NCBI RefSeq assembly: GCF_030676415.1
Contig: NZ_JAUUTW010000023.1
Location: 1 to 64,000 of the forward strand
Source of the DNA: Peribacillus frigoritolerans
GTDB taxonomy: Bacteria; Bacillota; Bacilli; Bacillales; DSM-1321
Direction: 5' to 3'
Length of the DNA stretch: 64,000 nt
Under the pieces are notes generated by a model that searched no databases, was not told where the DNA came from, and saw nothing but the letters and a program-made list of their open reading frames with translations. Made by a program: the position numbers and the translations under genes. Position 1 is the stretch's first letter; every line of letters begins with the position of its first letter. Below, piece by piece: positions 63,449 through 64,000 of this stretch.

Positions 63449-64000
63449 TTTCTTGTTCGACTCCTTTTGAAAGCATCTGTTGGGCCATCCATAAGTCTTC
63501 AACTTTCTCTTGAACATCATCAAAGTTTTCATGTAACGACTTAATCATGAGGTCTCGATCTTTTGTTTTGATCGCATCAATATAAAGTTGATGGTTATTT
63601 ATGATTCGTGTAAAGTCTTCATACTTTTCTTTAAAACGGCTGCGCATGGATAGAAGAATCAAACTTTCCATCACAGGTTTTAAATTATCCCAGATCATCA
63701 GGATGTAGGAATGATTGATGGACCGAATAATCGTTTCATGAAATAGGACATCCTGATAGGAAAACTCATCAGCATCTTGGTATTTTATGGATATTTTCAT
63801 CATCTCTAATATTTTACTAAGTTCCATTACTAATTCATTCGTGTTCATCCTTACTAGACGTTCAAATACAAACGTCTCGATGAGTATCCGTACATCATAA
63901 ATTTCTGCATACTTCTTTTCTGTTAAACCAATGACAACCGCACCCATTCTTTCTAATCGGATGATATTTTCAGAGGCCAGTATTTTTAGCGCTTCACGAA
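63441..64000 (-). CDS. gntR: Gluconate operon repressor GntR (5' end cut by the window)
   Basis: GntR-family regulator that releases the gnt operon when gluconate is present. The visible part includes the end of the winged helix (REALKILASENIIRLERMGA) running to the window edge, then the FCD ligand domain with helices and metal/ligand residues (DVRILIETFVFERL, VLFHETIIRSINHSYI, IINNHQLYIDAIKTKDRDLM). About 187 residues are present of an expected 240 or so. It is the first gene of gntRKPZ. Confidence 0.93.
   Translation of the reverse strand, partial: REALKILASENIIRLERMGAVVIGLTEKKYAEIYDVRILIETFVFERLVRMNTNELVMELSKILEMMKISIKYQDADEFSYQDVLFHETIIRSINHSYILMIWDNLKPVMESLILLSMRSRFKEKYEDFTRIINNHQLYIDAIKTKDRDLMIKSLHENFDDVQEKVEDLWMAQQMLSKGVEQEND

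Noticed and set aside
1-64000. CRISPR array or prophage
   Set aside because: No regularly spaced short repeats and no phage structural or integrase genes were seen. The type VII operon has no adjacent LXG toxin or immunity gene in the window.

Overview
The window is a stretch of a low-GC, spore-forming Bacillaceae chromosome. The 5' end of a 16S rRNA gene at the left edge (minus strand), the gene order ptsG-glcT, pbuG-guaA-yebA-yeaD-yeaC, the gntRKPZ order and a GerA-type germinant receptor operon all point to a Bacillus relative. From memory, the 16S hypervariable start resembles the Peribacillus simplex/frigoritolerans group. That is recollection, not a search. Most genes lie on the minus strand.

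Layout. 1-480: 16S rRNA 5' end with tandem rrn promoters. 0.5-3.7 kb: glucose PTS (ptsG) with its antiterminator GlcT and RAT/terminator leader. 3.7-7.3 kb: pbuG and guaA, each behind its own purine riboswitch. 7.3-11.7 kb: transglutaminase/DUF58/MoxR operon. 11.9-13.2 kb: cobalamin riboswitch and a B12-type binding lipoprotein (plus strand). 13.5-23.5 kb: a complete type VIIb (Ess/Yuk) secretion operon. 24-26.5 kb: nucleoside hydrolase, one small ORF and decayed sequence.

26.5-35.8 kb is a sulfur locus. It holds D-cysteine desulfhydrase, RidA, an amino-acid permease, a sigma-54 activator with a Cys cluster, a PatB/MalY C-S lyase, a CstB-type persulfide dioxygenase/rhodanese and a sulfide:quinone reductase. 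I find two near-perfect -24/-12 (sigma-54) promoters, one before patB and one before sqr-cstB, each with a similar upstream block. I infer one circuit that both releases sulfide from cysteine-like substrates and oxidises it.

36-39.3 kb: decayed IS and OpuA betaine transporter (permease fused to binding protein). 39.4-40.3 kb: gene-free, with a duplicated hairpin-containing element. 40.3-44.3 kb: permease, hutH, hutP with a HutP-type leader and a cre site. 44.5-45.3 kb: wrecked ABC-exporter gene. 45.4-46.8 kb: secreted serine hydrolase. 47.4-51.4 kb: germinant receptor operon with a tiny membrane ORF in front. 51.8-55.7 kb: two-gene operon of an unusual Hsp70-like ATPase (N-terminal lipoyl-like domain) and a coiled-coil protein with a GrpE-like tail; this is the least familiar system here. 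55.8-59 kb: accessory zone of IS remnants, small hypothetical genes, a GC-rich dispersed repeat and an internally deleted IS3-family element lying inside the loop of what appears to have been the gnt terminator. 59-64 kb: gluconate operon gntR(partial)-gntK-gntP-gntZ.
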